DNA of 16,161 bases from Multifurca ochricompacta (Eukaryota; Basidiomycota; Agaricomycetes; Russulales; Russulaceae): the NCBI GenBank assembly GCA_022496185.1, contig WTXG01000515.1:1-16161 (forward strand). Direction: 5' to 3'. The translations under genes were made by a program, and so were the position numbers. The number at the start of each line of letters is the position of its first letter. The stretch's first letter is position 1. Below, piece after piece: positions 15,711-16,161 of this stretch. The notes under the pieces are model-generated. The model was not told the DNA's origin, did not search any database, and was given only the letters and a program-made list of their open reading frames with translations.

Positions 15711-16161
15711 TTTTTTCTGTCTGCCCTTGTATTGCCTTTTGGGCCAATTCTGACGCTTTGGTGGCATAACAATGTCCTGGGTCTTCTTCTCCCGTACTTG
15801 TGACTTTTATTGTTGGGTGTCTGACTGCATAATCATAGCCCATTGATGTGATAATGGTGGGGTATGATTCTTTATCCATCGTTGCATCCGCCCAATTGAT
15901 CTTGGGTTCAAACGCAGCGAGCCACGGGTATCCCAGAATGAGGTCTTCGTCTCCTAGATCCGTGATTAAGAAGCGAATGTTTTTTGTAGCTTCCCCCAAC
16001 CTGGACCCTCAGATCCGTGTAGTGGGTGATCTTTCCCGCACGGTTGGCCGTTCCATCAATGTTCCAAATGTTCTTTTCCTGGGGAAGTGCCAGCCGTCCC
16101 AAACCCATTGTTCTAAGTAGTCGTGGGTGAATAAAATTGTCGGTGGCTCCTGAGTCCACCA
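15711..16161 (-). pseudogene. Aspartic protease segment of element B pol
   Basis: The window edge falls at the active-site DSGATDNF motif. Then follow LALPQEKNIWNIDG and, after a shift at a five-base run (15993-15997), DLILGYPWLAAFEP. The frame again shifts at the A-run before RT (seven A here against five in element A). Confidence 0.83.

Larger units (their letters stand above)
10918..16161 (-). mobile_element. Element B: minus-strand Ty3/Gypsy chromovirus, partial
   Basis: Reading leftward from the window end: protease, RT, RNase H, integrase, chromodomain, third ORF, polypurine tract and 3' LTR. It belongs to the same family as A but is not a recent copy of it, since LTRs and proteins differ throughout. 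It is inserted in the pol of element C. Gag and the 5' LTR are outside the window. The third ORF is intact. Pol has about nine 1-nt indels and one late TGA. Confidence 0.9.
12814..16161 (-). pseudogene. pol: pol of element B (PR-RT-RH-IN-chromodomain), frameshifted, 5' end outside window
   Basis: The order of domains is as in A. Comparison with A shows nine 1-nt shifts: extra bases in runs at 15993-15997 (G on the coding strand) and 15710-15716 (A), and missing bases near 15454, 15373-15376, 14775, 14645, 14262, 14192 and 13505. The only nonsense change is TGA at 12841-12843, where A has CGA. After it the frame continues nine codons to a TAA at 12814-12816, the likely ancestral stop. At the four sites where the A pol has TGA, B keeps CGA. 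The pol start and gag are beyond the window. Confidence 0.86.

Noticed and set aside
1..16161. Host genes, tRNA or rRNA genes, CRISPR arrays
   Set aside because: Every stretch over about 100 bp is assigned to one of five retrotransposon insertions, and no RNA gene or spaced repeat array was seen.

Overview
The whole window is nested LTR retrotransposons; I see no host gene. All identifiable coding sequence is Ty3/Gypsy type (Metaviridae-like), with pol order protease, reverse transcriptase, RNase H, integrase and a C-terminal chromodomain, so these are chromoviruses. The element type, the pyrimidine-rich LTRs with TATATAAG boxes and the CpG-directed point mutation suggest a filamentous fungus, most likely a basidiomycete. 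The organism is an inference.

I separate five insertions. D (1-1182, minus) is the oldest host sequence: the C-terminal half of a gag. It is split by E (485-1059), a solo LTR with a perfect 5-bp duplication (CCCAT). C (minus) inserted into the D gag. Its 3' LTR is 1183-1775, followed to the right by its third ORF (1807-2997) and the last codons of its pol (3013-3069). A (3075-10566, plus) is complete: two about 590-bp LTRs, flanked by the duplication CTCAG (3070-3074 and 10567-10571). It sits inside the C pol, which resumes in the same frame at 10572-10917. B (10918 to window end, minus) inserted into the same C pol; its 3' LTR is 10918-11508, its third ORF 11540-12739 and its pol 12841-16161, running off the window.

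In element A the order is 5' LTR, a self-priming-type primer binding site, gag (3684-5198), pol (about 5221-8670), a third ORF (8741-9946), polypurine tract, 3' LTR. The third ORF lies between pol and the 3' LTR, where envelope genes sit in retroviruses, but it has no membrane segment. It carries four tandem Cys/His zinc-knuckle-like motifs and is conserved in A, B and C. It is intact only in B. I recognise no named family for it, and it is the best candidate for something undescribed.

Decay follows a pattern. Nine premature stops can be mapped (five in A, three in C, one in B) and all are TGA; at the four A pol sites the B copy has CGA. Of 16 substitutions between the two LTRs of A, all are transitions and 14 are CpG to TpG/CpA. 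This points to cytosine methylation and deamination or a RIP-like process acting on CpG. The pol genes also carry many 1-nt indels, mostly in homopolymers, which may be real decay or consensus error.
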